Positions 27,350 through 36,804 are shown, counted from the stretch's first letter. The stretch: DNA of 64,000 nt from Sulfobacillus benefaciens (GCA_003023695.1 PXYW01000002.1:1-64000), one strand, 5' to 3'. Numbers and translations: made by a program. Notes: a model not told the origin generated them from the letters alone.

Positions 27350-27754
27350 TTATTCACCTTCGGCCAACGATATTGTGTTCTTGGACTCAATCTTGATCGG
27401 AATTGTCTTTTTGGCCAACATCGGCACGCGGATGGTTAATAGTCCATCTTTGAGCTCTGCAACAATTGAAGACTCGTCAGTGGCCTCCGGCAATTGTACC
27501 CGATAGTGAAATCCGGGAGTCTTGATTTCCCGTCGCAAGTAGTACCAGTTGTCGTCGTTCTCATTGTCCTTAGCCTCGTGCCGTCCCTTGATGTCCAACA
27601 CCTTATCTTCCCAAGCCATTTCTAGTTGACTAGCATCATATCCAGGAACCGCCAGCACCACTTGAAATTCCTTGTCGTTTTTCCGGATGTTAATTTCCGG
27701 GACCGATACCCCTACCGTCACCGGGTTAAACAACATGTCCTGCAGCATGCTCAT
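27350..27754 (-). CDS. Hsp20/alpha-crystallin small heat-shock protein
   Basis: Small chaperone of 134 residues from the ATG at 27754, directly after GAGGGAGGG; a longer frame from 27826 would run through the promoter. The alpha-crystallin domain spans about residues 17-115, with FQVVLAVPGYDASQLEM, the ELKDGLLTIRVPM block and a C-terminal IPIKIES holding the I-x-I/V-like tail motif. It binds unfolding proteins without ATP. A near-consensus sigma-A promoter precedes it, and no CIRCE element is seen, so control by HrcA is not supported. Confidence 0.92.
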   Translation of the reverse strand: MSMLQDMLFNPVTVGVSVPEINIRKNDKEFQVVLAVPGYDASQLEMAWEDKVLDIKGRHEAKDNENDDNWYYLRREIKTPGFHYRVQLPEATDESSIVAELKDGLLTIRVPMLAKKTIPIKIESKNTISLAEGE

Positions 27755-27797
27755 CGTTAAGCCCTCCCTCAAACTGTCTTTGACTTTTCTTGACTTT

Positions 27798-27826
27798 AAT
27801 ATAAGTTCTTTTATCCACTCCGTCAA
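27798..27826 (-). promoter_or_regulatory. hsp20 promoter
   Basis: On the minus strand TTGACG (27826-27821), a 17-base spacer, then TATATT (27803-27798), about 45 bases before the start. This is close to the vegetative consensus. Confidence 0.7.
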
Positions 27827-28192
27827 GAGGTTTTTTCATGAATTAGGAAAAAATATTTTGAGCGGGCAACAGCGAGCATACTAGCTCAATCCATCAAACC
27901 TAACACGCGGAATTAACCCATGCCATCGAGAATGAACACCAGAAAACACGGCTATGTGCAAAATGTGGATGGATTTTCCCGTTTTTTAGCTTACGCACTG
28001 GGCTGACTCCCTGGCGGGTGGCCATTCAACCATAGATTGCAAATAGCCGAAAAACCACACCCACCTGCTTCGCGGTGCGGAGACAGCCATTGGCAGTGAT
28101 CGTTAGAACATGGGCGAGAAGATTAAAGGCACCGCCCCAGAAATCTTGCAAAGGATGCCCCGTGCACTATTTATAGACAAAGTACACCAGGA
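27827..28192. other. Intergenic region between hsp20 and the TetR gene
   Basis: 366 bases without an intact gene. It contains a minus-strand protein-like fragment (28026-28166), listed separately. Nothing else recognised. Confidence 0.4.
28026..28166 (-). pseudogene. Possible transposase 3' remnant
   Basis: A 46-codon minus-strand stretch ending in TGA reads HPLQDFWGGAFNLLAHVL, then TITANGCLRTAKQVGVVF, then RLFAIYG. It has no start codon and a stop directly before it. The composition and the LRTAKQV..V.RLF pattern remind me of the C-terminal end of a DDE transposase, but this is weak. If so, it marks an eroded insertion sequence. Confidence 0.3.
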
Positions 28193-28777
28193 TTAGCGCG
28201 GCATTTCTGGTTGCAACAACCGTAACAACCATGATGAATAACGAGAGGCGATAACCTCGGGCGTAAGACGGCCTTGAGGACGATACCAGCGATGGATCCC
28301 GTTGAGTGCTGACAATACCAACAAACGCGCTAAATGCGGGTCTTCAATCCAAAATACTGACTGCTTAATGCCTTGCTCAATGAGACGTGTCCATAAATTT
28401 TCATAGGCGCGTCTTAAGGTCAAAAATTCTTGCCGTCCCTCATCACTAAATGTTGCCTTTTCATCCAAATAGATCCGTGCCCCGTCAAGACTGTTGGTTA
28501 CCACCCCTACATGAGCCCGGACCGCCTCGGTAAATTTGACCGTAATCGGCAGATCGCTGTCTACGATGGGCTGCACTGCACTCATAAATTGGTTTGCCGC
28601 TTGTTTCACAATCTCGCGCAATAGTGCTTCTTTGTTATCTATATGGGCATATAGGCTGCCGGACAAAATTCCGGCCCGTTCCGCAATATCGCGCACCGTC
28701 GTGGCATGGTACCCTTTGGTACTAAATAAGTACGCTGCTGCCTCAACAATTTCTGATTTTTTACTGGCCCGTGCCAT
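28193..28777 (-). CDS. TetR-family transcriptional regulator
   Basis: Repressor of 194 residues. The N-terminal HTH (residues 5-50) reads KSEIVEAAAYLFSTKGYHAT then TVRDIAERAGILSGSLYAHI, the classical TetR motif. The C-terminal ligand domain resembles the fatty-acid-responsive group such as FadR/KstR2, with long helices and a WYRPQGRL segment near 165. AGGGGCGAT precedes the ATG. The adjacent genes are purK and a gene remnant, so its target cannot be inferred locally. Confidence 0.88.
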   Translation of the reverse strand: MARASKKSEIVEAAAYLFSTKGYHATTVRDIAERAGILSGSLYAHIDNKEALLREIVKQAANQFMSAVQPIVDSDLPITVKFTEAVRAHVGVVTNSLDGARIYLDEKATFSDEGRQEFLTLRRAYENLWTRLIEQGIKQSVFWIEDPHLARLLVLSALNGIHRWYRPQGRLTPEVIASRYSSWLLRLLQPEMPR

Positions 28778-28854
28778 ATCCTATCGCCCCTCATGACCTA
28801 GCCTTTTGGAATACCAAAACCATAACAAAGCACCCCGTCGCGCGATTCTATTCA

Positions 28855-30012
28855 TCACCCTTCATCGCTCAGCATCAAGCGCCTGGCCCGCAACGCCGCA
28901 CTCGCTGCCCTTTCTCCTGCGCTGTCGACAACCGTCAAATGCCCCATTTTCCTTCCTGGACGTGGATCAGACTTCCCATAAAGATATAAGTGGCTGCCAG
29001 GGATGGTCAAAGCTTGGGAAAAGTCAGGCCCGTCCGGGCGTCCTAACCACAAATCCCCCAGCAGGTTCACCATAGCGGAAGGAACTACGAGGTTAGGCAC
29101 GGCTAAGGGTAGTTCGACCACAGCGCGTACCATTTCTTCAAATTGAGATACCGTGGTGGATTCCATGGTATAGTGCCCCGAATTATGTGGGCGGGGAGCC
29201 AACTCATTGACCAACAATCGGCCATCGCGCGTTACAAAAAATTCCACCGCTAAAATTCCCACCAATTCCAGAGCCACGGCTAAAGCTCCCGCATATTCCT
29301 TGGCTTTTTCCTCAAGCGCTTTCCCTCCTTGAGCAGGCGCCACGGTTACATCTAGGATGCCGTCGACGTGCTGATTTTCCACAAGTGGGAAATATTGCAG
29401 TCCACCATCAACATCTCGAGCAACAATAATCGAGGCTTCCCACGCAAAATCTACCCACCCCTCCACGATAAGGGGACGACTGCCAGCACCGAGTTCACGC
29501 CACACTGACTCAACATGCTTCGCATCGCGAACAACACGTTGCCCTTTCCCATCGTAGCCTCCGGTCGTGGTTTTCACCATGAGCGGAAACCCGATATGTC
29601 GCAGGGCCGCTATCAAATCTGCATATTCCGACACCGCCGCAAAAGGCGCTGTTGGGATTCCGAGTCCTAGGCACAAAGTTTTTTCTTGAATTCGGTTTTG
29701 CGCAACTGTGAGTGCCTTTAAGCCTGGTCTGACCGCAATGCCTCGTGTCTGCAAATGCTCTACCGAGGCAACGGAAACGTTTTCAAACTCATAGGTCGCC
29801 ACAGCAATTCGCGACGCCAATACGTCTAAAGCCTCTTGATCATCATAAGCCGCAACGATGAGTTCCCCTCCCACTTGTCCAGCCGGGCATTGGGGATCAG
29901 GATCCAGCACAATCGAACGATACCCTAAATGGTGAGCCGCAATTACCAAAAAGCGCCCCAATTGACCACCGCCCAAAATGCCGATGGTGGATCCCTGCGG
30001 CAAAGCCTTCAC
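28855..30012 (-). CDS. purK: N5-carboxyaminoimidazole ribonucleotide synthase
   Basis: ATP-grasp enzyme of 385 residues that uses ATP and bicarbonate to convert AIR to N5-CAIR in purine synthesis. The N-terminal [20 protein letters not shown] is diagnostic. The ATP-grasp core contains [13 protein letters not shown], and the C-terminal [19 protein letters not shown] is the PurK signature. The GTG start overlaps the purE stop in GTGA and follows GGAGG by seven bases. PurE and PurK together replace the single-step class II PurE route. Confidence 0.96.
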   Translation of the reverse strand: MKALPQGSTIGILGGGQLGRFLVIAAHHLGYRSIVLDPDPQCPAGQVGGELIVAAYDDQEALDVLASRIAVATYEFENVSVASVEHLQTRGIAVRPGLKALTVAQNRIQEKTLCLGLGIPTAPFAAVSEYADLIAALRHIGFPLMVKTTTGGYDGKGQRVVRDAKHVESVWRELGAGSRPLIVEGWVDFAWEASIIVARDVDGGLQYFPLVENQHVDGILDVTVAPAQGGKALEEKAKEYAGALAVALELVGILAVEFFVTRDGRLLVNELAPRPHNSGHYTMESTTVSQFEEMVRAVVELPLAVPNLVVPSAMVNLLGDLWLGRPDGPDFSQALTIPGSHLYLYGKSDPRPGRKMGHLTVVDSAGERAASAALRARRLMLSDEG

Positions 30013-30488
30013 TGTGGCACCTCCCCAGCTTCCACTTCACTCCGCATCCGATCCCGCATTGTTTGTAAACGATCAATTATAGAGGCGTCTTGCAATCCTA
30101 AGATTTGGGCCGCCAACAGCCCTGCATTGCGGGCTCCTGCTCGCCCAATGGCCACTGTAGCCACCGGCACTCCGCCTGGCATCTGCACAATGGATAGCAA
30201 GGAGTCTAATCCAGCTAAATGCTGACTAGGCACCGGAACCCCAATAACCGGTATCAACGTTTTGGCTGCGGTCATACCCGGTAGGTGAGCGGCCCCGCCA
30301 GCGCCAGCGATGATAACCCCGAACCCATTGGCATGAGCATTTTCGGCAAATTCAAACATCCGGTCTGGTGTACGATGAGCAGAAATAATGTGAGCCTCAT
30401 AGTCGATTCCTAACTCTTGTAAAACCTGGACAGCATGCTGCATCACTTCCCAGTCAGACTGGCTGCCCATAATCACGGCCACTTTCAC
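30009..30488 (-). CDS. purE: N5-CAIR mutase (class I PurE)
   Basis: Mutase of 159 residues turning N5-CAIR into CAIR. The motif [18 protein letters not shown] opens the protein. [20 protein letters not shown] and [11 protein letters not shown] are the class I signature, fitting the adjacent purK. The GTG at 30488 gives [10 protein letters not shown], the usual start; a longer frame to 30536 adds 16 residues without homology. AAAGGA lies upstream. No other pur genes follow in the window, so this is a detached purEK pair. Confidence 0.95.
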   Translation of the reverse strand: MKVAVIMGSQSDWEVMQHAVQVLQELGIDYEAHIISAHRTPDRMFEFAENAHANGFGVIIAGAGGAAHLPGMTAAKTLIPVIGVPVPSQHLAGLDSLLSIVQMPGGVPVATVAIGRAGARNAGLLAAQILGLQDASIIDRLQTMRDRMRSEVEAGEVPQ

Positions 30489-30557
30489 TACAATCCCATT
30501 CCTTTGCCAGGTAGATATTTGGTTCGGTCCCATCATAGCCTTATCTGAGACGGAATG

Positions 30558-30986
30558 CTACTTCTTGAAATTGACCGCCGCTCCTAAATGGAGCCAATGA
30601 ACGGGGCGATGCGGGCTACCTAGCAAAACGTTGAGACTTGGCCCTTGGGCTATTGGAGCAAATCGCCACGATGGCCAATGGTTGATGGTAAGGTGAGTCG
30701 GAGTATTCGGAAGTCTAGAGATGAATAATAGGATGTCCGGATCGCCGGAACGATTCTTTCCCGCCAACCCGTAAACAAGTCCTTGGGCGGCCAGCTGGTC
30801 GAGCATATGACGCGACATATGGGGCAGTCCCGTAAGCGCGGGCACCATCGGACCTGATACCGAATGTATTGTACGGATGGATTGCGTTCTTGCCGATTGG
30901 TTGGTTGCTGGAAACGGCTCCATGATATGCCACACCGCCAAGGCGATCACAAATAAAGATACGATTAATGTCACCACTGGTTTCAT
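30558..30986 (-). CDS. Hypothetical exported or membrane-anchored protein
   Basis: Protein of 142 residues from ATG 30986, with GAGGTGA just upstream. The N-terminus MKPVVTLIVSLFVIALAVW is a single hydrophobic anchor or uncleaved signal. The remainder is soluble, rich in Pro, His and Leu, ending LHLGAAVNFKK. No cysteines, lipobox or known family recognised. It lies upstream of purE on the same strand with a 69-base gap, so a shared transcript is possible. Function unknown. Confidence 0.6.
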   Translation of the reverse strand: MKPVVTLIVSLFVIALAVWHIMEPFPATNQSARTQSIRTIHSVSGPMVPALTGLPHMSRHMLDQLAAQGLVYGLAGKNRSGDPDILLFISRLPNTPTHLTINHWPSWRFAPIAQGPSLNVLLGSPHRPVHWLHLGAAVNFKK

Positions 30987-31065
30987 TGCGGTCACCTCGG
31001 GCAGCCACTCTTACCATTTATAACGCAGAAAGAATATTGGAAGTTACGCGGCTTCTGACAAGTCT

Positions 31066-31074
31066 TGCTATACT
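31066..31074 (+). promoter_or_regulatory. Extended -10 element before moaA
   Basis: TGCTATACT, an extended -10 of TGn plus TATACT, about 78 bases before the moaA GTG. No good -35 is seen, which extended -10 promoters tolerate. Confidence 0.4.
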
Positions 31075-31151
31075 ATAAGAATATCGGAACCAATCGTCCA
31101 CGAGAATTTTTTGGCAAAACGATTTGTTCACGCCCAGGGAGATGATGTAAC

Positions 31152-32186
31152 GTGACAATGGACTACAGAGCCATGCTGCCGATTATTGACACCCGCAGGC
31201 GGCACCTGGAAGATTTACGCATCTCAGTGACGGATCGGTGCAATTTTCGCTGTGTCTATTGCATGCCTAAGGCGGTCTTTAACAGCCAATTCCACTTTTT
31301 ACCCCGCGCTGAGCTGTTAACTTTCGATGAAATTACCCGGTTAACGCGGATATTTGTATCTCTTGGAGTAAGAAAAATCCGCTTCACGGGTGGAGAACCA
31401 TTAGTGCGCCGAGATTTAGACGTGTTAATCCGCCAAATTTCTGAAATTCCTGGGGTTGAGGATCTAGCTATGACCACGAATGGATCTTTGCTTACCAAAG
31501 AAAAAGCCCTCGCGTTAAAAAGTGCTGGTCTTAGACGGGTTACAGTAAGTTTGGATGCATTAGACGACGAGTTGTTTCGCCGTATGAACGATGTGAACTT
31601 TCCCGTAGCCAAAGTATTAAATGCCATCGAATCTGCTTCGTCCGCCCAATTGGATCCGGTAAAGGTCAACATGGTGGTAAAAAAGGGACTCAATGATGAT
31701 GCAGTGATTCCCATGGCAGCATACTTTCGCGATACCGGCATTATCCTACGCTATATTGAATTCATGGATGTAGGAACCACCAATGGCTGGCGCTTGGAAG
31801 ATGTGGTACCAGGGAAGGAAATCCTCTCGCGGATTAATCAACAGTGGCCTTTGGAACCCGTTCCTCCGACCCGGCCTGGAGACGTTGCCACTCGGTACCG
31901 TTATCGCGACGGCAAGGGCGAAATAGGGATTATCACTTCAGTAACCCATCCATTTTGCCAGAATTGCACCCGGGCACGCCTTTCCCCAGAAGGCTTGCTC
32001 TATACCTGCCTCTTTGGCCAATCCGGAACCGATCTGCGGTCCTTGGTGCGTAGTCAAAAGTCGGATCAAGAGATCGTGTCCTCCATTAAGGCGATTTGGG
32101 AGAACCGCACCGACCACTACTCCGAAATTCGGAGTTCTTTAACCCCCGGGCTGCCCAAGATCGAAATGTCTCATATTGGAGGATAA
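31152..32186 (+). CDS. moaA: GTP 3',8-cyclase (molybdenum cofactor biosynthesis protein A)
   Basis: Radical SAM enzyme of 344 residues that starts molybdopterin synthesis from GTP. The SAM cluster motif is CNFRCVYCMP near residue 34. The glycine motif is RFTGGEPLVRRDL. The second cluster lies in CQNCTRARLSPEGLLYTC near residue 275. The C-terminus ends in Gly-Gly, as MoaA requires. The GTG start follows GGGAGA; an ATG two codons later is too distant. The molybdenum hydroxylase encoded at 44466-48123 would need this cofactor. Confidence 0.95.
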   Translation: MTMDYRAMLPIIDTRRRHLEDLRISVTDRCNFRCVYCMPKAVFNSQFHFLPRAELLTFDEITRLTRIFVSLGVRKIRFTGGEPLVRRDLDVLIRQISEIPGVEDLAMTTNGSLLTKEKALALKSAGLRRVTVSLDALDDELFRRMNDVNFPVAKVLNAIESASSAQLDPVKVNMVVKKGLNDDAVIPMAAYFRDTGIILRYIEFMDVGTTNGWRLEDVVPGKEILSRINQQWPLEPVPPTRPGDVATRYRYRDGKGEIGIITSVTHPFCQNCTRARLSPEGLLYTCLFGQSGTDLRSLVRSQKSDQEIVSSIKAIWENRTDHYSEIRSSLTPGLPKIEMSHIGG

Positions 32187-32191
32187 TGGTC

Positions 32192-33004
32192 ATGATCGTG
32201 AGGGGACTTTTCGTGCCAAATACGCCAACCCTGTTAGATGTGACGCCCCGGCCTGACGGATTTCCTGCTCACTCTTTGACCATAAGTGCCCTTGCTTCAA
32301 TCGGCACAAATTGGCGGGCCTTGGACCTTGATGCCATAGCCGTGATAAGCCCTCATTTTTTTAGCCACGATGTGATTCCTTTTACCGGAGAATCCGCGAT
32401 TCCCCAAATATACGATCTGGACGGGTTCCCTGACACTTTTTATGCCATCCGATACCCGGCAATTGGCGCTGAAGACCTAGCGCGCGAATTACAGGCGCAG
32501 GCAGATGACCACCGAATTCCCTTGCAATCGGTGCACGGCTGGGGTTTGGACCATGGTGCCTGGGCACCGTTAAGTAGAATGTTCGCCACTCCCCCATGCC
32601 CAATTCTAGCTATCGGCCATGGGTGGAAAGTGACTCTTGACACGCACCAGACGGCCGGACATCTGCTGGCCGAAGCCGCAAGGCATCTTCGATTGGGTGT
32701 TATTGCCACAGGGTCTTTATATCACCGTCTCGACCGTTGGACTGGACATGAACAGCCAGTGCCGAAGTTAGCAGATCATGCGTTCCATATCCTGTTAAAT
32801 TTGTTACTGAAAGGGGACTTTACCGCAGCTCTGCAACTTGATGCCCATTTAACAAAAGAGCTAGCTCCGGAAGGCGATTTAAAAACGCTGGCGATATTAA
32901 TTGGTGCCTTAACCAACGTGACCTGTGAAATCCATGACTGGGCCGAAGAATCAGAATTTGGCGCAGTATCCCTGTCGACCTTGGAATTCATCCCAAAGTT
33001 GTAG
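32192..33004 (+). CDS. LigB/DODA-type extradiol dioxygenase family protein
   Basis: Class III extradiol ring-cleavage dioxygenase subunit B family, 270 residues. The ATG at 32192 is nine bases after GGAGG within the moaA tail; an ATG at 32186 is only three bases away. Likely metal and active-site positions include VISPHFFSHD, GWGLDHGAWAPL and IATGSLYHRLD, matching the H..PHF, LDHG and GsLsH blocks of the DODA group. Such enzymes use Fe(II) or Zn to open catechol rings. Coupling with moaA is unexplained. The aromatic substrate is unknown. Confidence 0.78.
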   Translation: MIVRGLFVPNTPTLLDVTPRPDGFPAHSLTISALASIGTNWRALDLDAIAVISPHFFSHDVIPFTGESAIPQIYDLDGFPDTFYAIRYPAIGAEDLARELQAQADDHRIPLQSVHGWGLDHGAWAPLSRMFATPPCPILAIGHGWKVTLDTHQTAGHLLAEAARHLRLGVIATGSLYHRLDRWTGHEQPVPKLADHAFHILLNLLLKGDFTAALQLDAHLTKELAPEGDLKTLAILIGALTNVTCEIHDWAEESEFGAVSLSTLEFIPKL

Positions 33005-33075
33005 CTGCAGGTTTGAGCCACAGACACCAGGGAAGCAACCGGCGTCCCGGCCCCCTAGCGTCAGGATACTCTATT

Positions 33076-34062
33076 TTATTCGGCTGCTATCTGCAACAAA
33101 ATTTTGCCAATGCTTTGTCGGGTTTCCATCAAGGTGTGTGCTAGTGCCGCCTCCTCGAGGGCGTAACGCGCTCCAATCAGGACTTTTAATGTCTTATCGC
33201 GCACCAGTTCCAATACCGCAGTCACGCTGGGCAATAAAGTTTCTGGCCGCAATCGGCGTGTAGTTCCCATGCTATATCCTAATACCGCACGGCAACTGCC
33301 ATGCAACTCACCACCGGACACCGATCCGTAACGACCACTCGCATTGCCAAACACGGCAATTCTGCCATAGGGGGCCAGACATCGAAAGTTTTCGGCGAAT
33401 TCGTCGCCACCCACAGAATCTAAAATGATATCAACACCGCGCCCATGAGTGGCTTCTAAGACTGCTTCGGCAAATGATTCCCGAGCGTAGTTGAACACAT
33501 AATCTGCACCATATTGCCGGGCAATATCTAATTTAATATCACTACCTACGGTCCCGATCACGGTCCCGGCTCCCAGATATCTAGCCAACTGCACCGCGGC
33601 TGTCCCGACTCCCCCAGCGGCGGCGTGCACTAACACGGTCTCCCCTGGGATTAACCTTGTCACCGTTGTCAACAATTGGTGTGCCGTAACAAAAACGGTC
33701 GGCACAGCGGCCGCTTCCTCCCATCCCACTTCCTCCGGCAACGCATACACCAGATTGCGATCCGCGATAGTATACTCGCTATATGATCCTGACTGTGGAA
33801 AGGCAATAACTCGCTGGCCGATGTGCAGTCCGGTGACGTCAGATCCCATCGCATCGACAATGCCCGCAACGTCAAGCCCTGGAACAAAAGGCAGCTTGCC
33901 ACCATTATGATAAAGGCCCTGGCGCGCCTTAATGTCGGCAAAATTGACACTGGCAGCCACCGCACGTATTCGTATTTCGCACGCTCCTGGCTCCCTAACC
34001 GGACGATTAACCAAACGCAACTGGTCTGGTCCGCCAAATTCGGATACTTCTATCGTTCTCAC
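33076..34062 (-). CDS. Zinc-independent quinone oxidoreductase (MDR superfamily)
   Basis: NADPH:quinone reductase-like protein of 328 residues, medium-chain dehydrogenase family. The GroES-like N-terminal half has VNFADIKARQGLYHNGGKLP and PGLDVAGIV, typical of QOR. The NADP-binding motif is VHAAAGGVGTAAVQLAR around residue 147. The zinc ligands of alcohol dehydrogenases are absent. Start is GTG at 34062 after GAGGGGGG. A perfect palindrome stands 19 bases upstream, so the gene is probably repressor-controlled, perhaps responsive to quinones or electrophiles. Confidence 0.9.
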   Translation of the reverse strand: MRTIEVSEFGGPDQLRLVNRPVREPGACEIRIRAVAASVNFADIKARQGLYHNGGKLPFVPGLDVAGIVDAMGSDVTGLHIGQRVIAFPQSGSYSEYTIADRNLVYALPEEVGWEEAAAVPTVFVTAHQLLTTVTRLIPGETVLVHAAAGGVGTAAVQLARYLGAGTVIGTVGSDIKLDIARQYGADYVFNYARESFAEAVLEATHGRGVDIILDSVGGDEFAENFRCLAPYGRIAVFGNASGRYGSVSGGELHGSCRAVLGYSMGTTRRLRPETLLPSVTAVLELVRDKTLKVLIGARYALEEAALAHTLMETRQSIGKILLQIAAE

Positions 34063-34080
34063 ACATAACCCCCCTCTGTT

Positions 34081-34097
34081 GTGCCATATTATGGCAC
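34081..34097. promoter_or_regulatory. Perfect palindromic operator before quinone oxidoreductase
   Basis: GTGCCATATTATGGCAC, eight-base perfect arms around a central T, starting 19 bases from the GTG start. It includes CATAAT/TAATAT, so it probably overlaps the -10. The arrangement fits a dimeric MarR, TetR or MerR-like repressor site; the regulator is not identified here. Confidence 0.65.
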
Positions 34098-34130
34098 AGT
34101 ATCATTGTACAGAGGGATAGTAATGGATGT

Positions 34131-34727
34131 TTACCCTGTACGATGAGATTGTTGCCGCTGAAAAATCACTAATAATGCGATCACAACAAACGCCGCCTCA
34201 ATAGCAATGGAAATTGGCACCATAGCCCCTCCTCCCCCTGCGAATGTCCCGAGATGCGGAAAATGATGGGCAGAAAAATTACCGCGAAAAACCCCCGTTC
34301 CATTGAATCCTGTAGGGGGGTAGGCTCCACTCCCTGACCCTCCTGCAGGAAATGCTCCTTGACGAAAAGGAAAAGACCCTGGACTAAATCTCCCGTTCCC
34401 GGGAAAAGCTGGTCGTCCCAATCTCATCAACATGATCGCCAACCCAGGAAAGATGCTCATCAACGCACGAGTCAGTGCAGCACCACCGGCTACCGCGATC
34501 CCTAACCCCCATCCCCAAACGCGAGCATTGCGCACAATCCCGATAATGGCAACTAACGAGCCCACCACAGCAATCAAAAACAAAATCCCCATCACATGGT
34601 TAAACCGGATCATGGTCCAGAACAATGTAAAGTGAATATAGCCCACTACTAAAAGCAAAAGACTGGCGACCCAACGCCATACCGGCCGGATATTGAATTG
34701 GGACCGTTCCGTTTCGGTCAACGACAT
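34131..34727 (-). CDS. Membrane protein with Gly/Pro/Phe-rich loop
   Basis: Protein of 198 residues from ATG 34727 after GAGGAGGGGG. Three to four helices lie in residues 14-100 and one at about 172-192. Between them is a loop of about 60 residues built from Gly, Pro, Phe, Asn and Ser, for example RFSPGSFPFRQGAFPAGGSG. No enzymatic motif. The loop should be exposed and disordered. It may be a cell-surface or spore-layer component, but nothing fixes a role. It is followed 68 bases later by the operator of the quinone oxidoreductase. Confidence 0.7.
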   Translation of the reverse strand: MSLTETERSQFNIRPVWRWVASLLLLVVGYIHFTLFWTMIRFNHVMGILFLIAVVGSLVAIIGIVRNARVWGWGLGIAVAGGAALTRALMSIFPGLAIMLMRLGRPAFPGNGRFSPGSFPFRQGAFPAGGSGSGAYPPTGFNGTGVFRGNFSAHHFPHLGTFAGGGGAMVPISIAIEAAFVVIALLVIFQRQQSHRTG

Positions 34728-34952
34728 TTAACCCCCTCCTCAAGGCTAAGACATTGAGATGATGCTGATTGTCTGTCCCGTCCATTTAACAAGACAAATT
34801 TTACAAAACTGTTACCGGCTAAGAGTCAATCTGTTCCTAATATTTCCTGATGTTTGCATTACACACTCCCCCATTAGTGACATAGCTTATGGTTACGTGA
34901 CGTATGAAAGGTCATCCATATTAGGTATCGGATAGTTTAGGGAGGGGTTTTC

Positions 34953-36797
34953 ATGTGTGGAATTGCAGGATGGATAGATTATGAGGCCGACATCACTAGG
35001 CAACAGTCCGCGTTGGACGCCATGGTCGCCCCGTTAACCTGCCGCGGCCCGGATGGCAGTGGCACCTTCGTGACTACGAATGCTGGCTTAGGGCATCGTC
35101 GTCTCGTAGTCATTGATCCCGAAGGTGGCATGCAACCGATGTCACGGCGTTTAGGGAACCACGTCTACACCATTGTATATAACGGAGAACTGTATAATTT
35201 TCAGGAACTGCGACAGCAGCTGGAAAATGAAGGGTTCGAATTCCGCTCCCGTTCCGACACCGAGGTTCTCTTGACATCCTACGTGGCATGGGGCTCCGCG
35301 TGTGTTTCTAAACTGAACGGAATTTTCGCCTTCGCCATTTGGGATAGTAAAGACCGCACCCTATTTATGGCCCGAGACAGACTTGGAGTCAAACCTCTCT
35401 TCTACTCGCGGCAAGGATCCCGGATGCTATTTGCCTCGGAACTCAAAGGAATCCTGGCGCATCCAGCAGTAAAAGCGGAAGTCGATGCAGAAGGATTAGC
35501 CGAGGTGTTCGCCATTGGCCCGGCGCGCACCCCAGGCCATGGGATATTCCGCAATATTGACGAGCTTCGCCCCGGGTATTACCTCTACCTCAGCCCAACC
35601 ACATACCGAGCCGCACCATATTGGCAGTTAAATTCGCATCCCCATGAGGATTCTTGGGAGCAGACCACCAGCACTGTTCGCAATCTGGTGGAGGACACGG
35701 TGAAACGGCAACTAGTTGCCGATGTTCCTGTGATTACATTGCTGTCGGGGGGACTGGATTCCAGCGTGGTGACGGCCATTGCTGCCCGGGCGTTTAAGGA
35801 ACAAGGGCGTGAGCCGCTCAATACCTATTCCATTGATTTCGTTGACATGGAGCGATACTTTAAAGCTAACAAATTTCAAACCAATCTCGACGCTCCATGG
35901 GTAGAGAAAGTCTCAAGCTATTTAGGCACCAACCATCATCGCGTCATTGTCGACACTCCGGAACTCTACCAGGACTTATTAGCCGCGATGCGCGCCAGAG
36001 ATTTGCCCGGCATGGCCGATGTCGATACGTCTTTGCTCATCTTCAGTCGCGAAATCAAAAAGGCGGCCACCGTCGGTCTGTCTGGAGAAGCTGCCGATGA
36101 AATTTTCGGCGGATATCCGTGGTTCCATCATCCCGACGCCATTGCCGCTCGCACATTCCCCTGGGCCCGAAGGCTTAAAGACCGCATTCAGATTTTGTCC
36201 CCTGAATTCGCCGAATATATTCAGCCCGAATCCTATGTCGCACGCCGTTATCAAGAAGCCTTGGATGAGGTTCCGCGTTTGCCCGGTGAAGCCGCCGAAG
36301 ATGCACGGATTCGGGAAATTGCCTATCTCAGTATCACCAGGTTTTTGCCGACTCTCTTGGATCGCAAGGATCGAATGACCATGGCAGTAGGTCTCGAGGT
36401 TCGGGTGCCATTTTGCGACCATCGCTTGGTGGAATATGTTTGGAATATTCCTTGGGGATGGAAAAATTATGATAACGTAGCCAAGGGCGTATTGCGCCAC
36501 GCGATGCAAGGGATTTTACCCTCTAACGTCTTAATGCGGCAAAAAAGTCCTTATCCATCAACGCCAAATCCCAGCTATTTTATAGCCATGCGACAAGGGC
36601 TGGATGCCATTTTGTCAGATCCCACAAGTCCCGTGCTCCCGCTACTTGATGTGGCAGAAATCCGTCGGGTTATGGAATTGGGTCCCATGGGGGATCAAAT
36701 TCCCTGGTTCGGTCAGTTGATGGGAAATGCCCAGCTCTTTGCATTCCTAATTCAGGCCAATGCTTGGTTAAAAGAGTACCATATTGCCATGTTATAG
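34953..36797 (+). CDS. asnB: Glutamine-hydrolysing asparagine synthetase
   Basis: Asparagine synthetase of 614 residues. Cys2 in MCGIAGWID is the glutaminase nucleophile. The class II glutaminase half has CRGPDGSG and VYNGELYNF. The synthetase half has the PP-loop LLSGGLDSSVV near residue 265 and GLSGEAADEIFGGYPW. Size and style match B. subtilis AsnO (YisO), active during sporulation, or AsnB. GGGAGGGG precedes the ATG. Some homologues amidate cell-wall precursors rather than Asp; the sequence here does not decide. Confidence 0.94.
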   Translation: MCGIAGWIDYEADITRQQSALDAMVAPLTCRGPDGSGTFVTTNAGLGHRRLVVIDPEGGMQPMSRRLGNHVYTIVYNGELYNFQELRQQLENEGFEFRSRSDTEVLLTSYVAWGSACVSKLNGIFAFAIWDSKDRTLFMARDRLGVKPLFYSRQGSRMLFASELKGILAHPAVKAEVDAEGLAEVFAIGPARTPGHGIFRNIDELRPGYYLYLSPTTYRAAPYWQLNSHPHEDSWEQTTSTVRNLVEDTVKRQLVADVPVITLLSGGLDSSVVTAIAARAFKEQGREPLNTYSIDFVDMERYFKANKFQTNLDAPWVEKVSSYLGTNHHRVIVDTPELYQDLLAAMRARDLPGMADVDTSLLIFSREIKKAATVGLSGEAADEIFGGYPWFHHPDAIAARTFPWARRLKDRIQILSPEFAEYIQPESYVARRYQEALDEVPRLPGEAAEDARIREIAYLSITRFLPTLLDRKDRMTMAVGLEVRVPFCDHRLVEYVWNIPWGWKNYDNVAKGVLRHAMQGILPSNVLMRQKSPYPSTPNPSYFIAMRQGLDAILSDPTSPVLPLLDVAEIRRVMELGPMGDQIPWFGQLMGNAQLFAFLIQANAWLKEYHIAML

Positions 36798-36804
36798 GCA
36801 GTTC

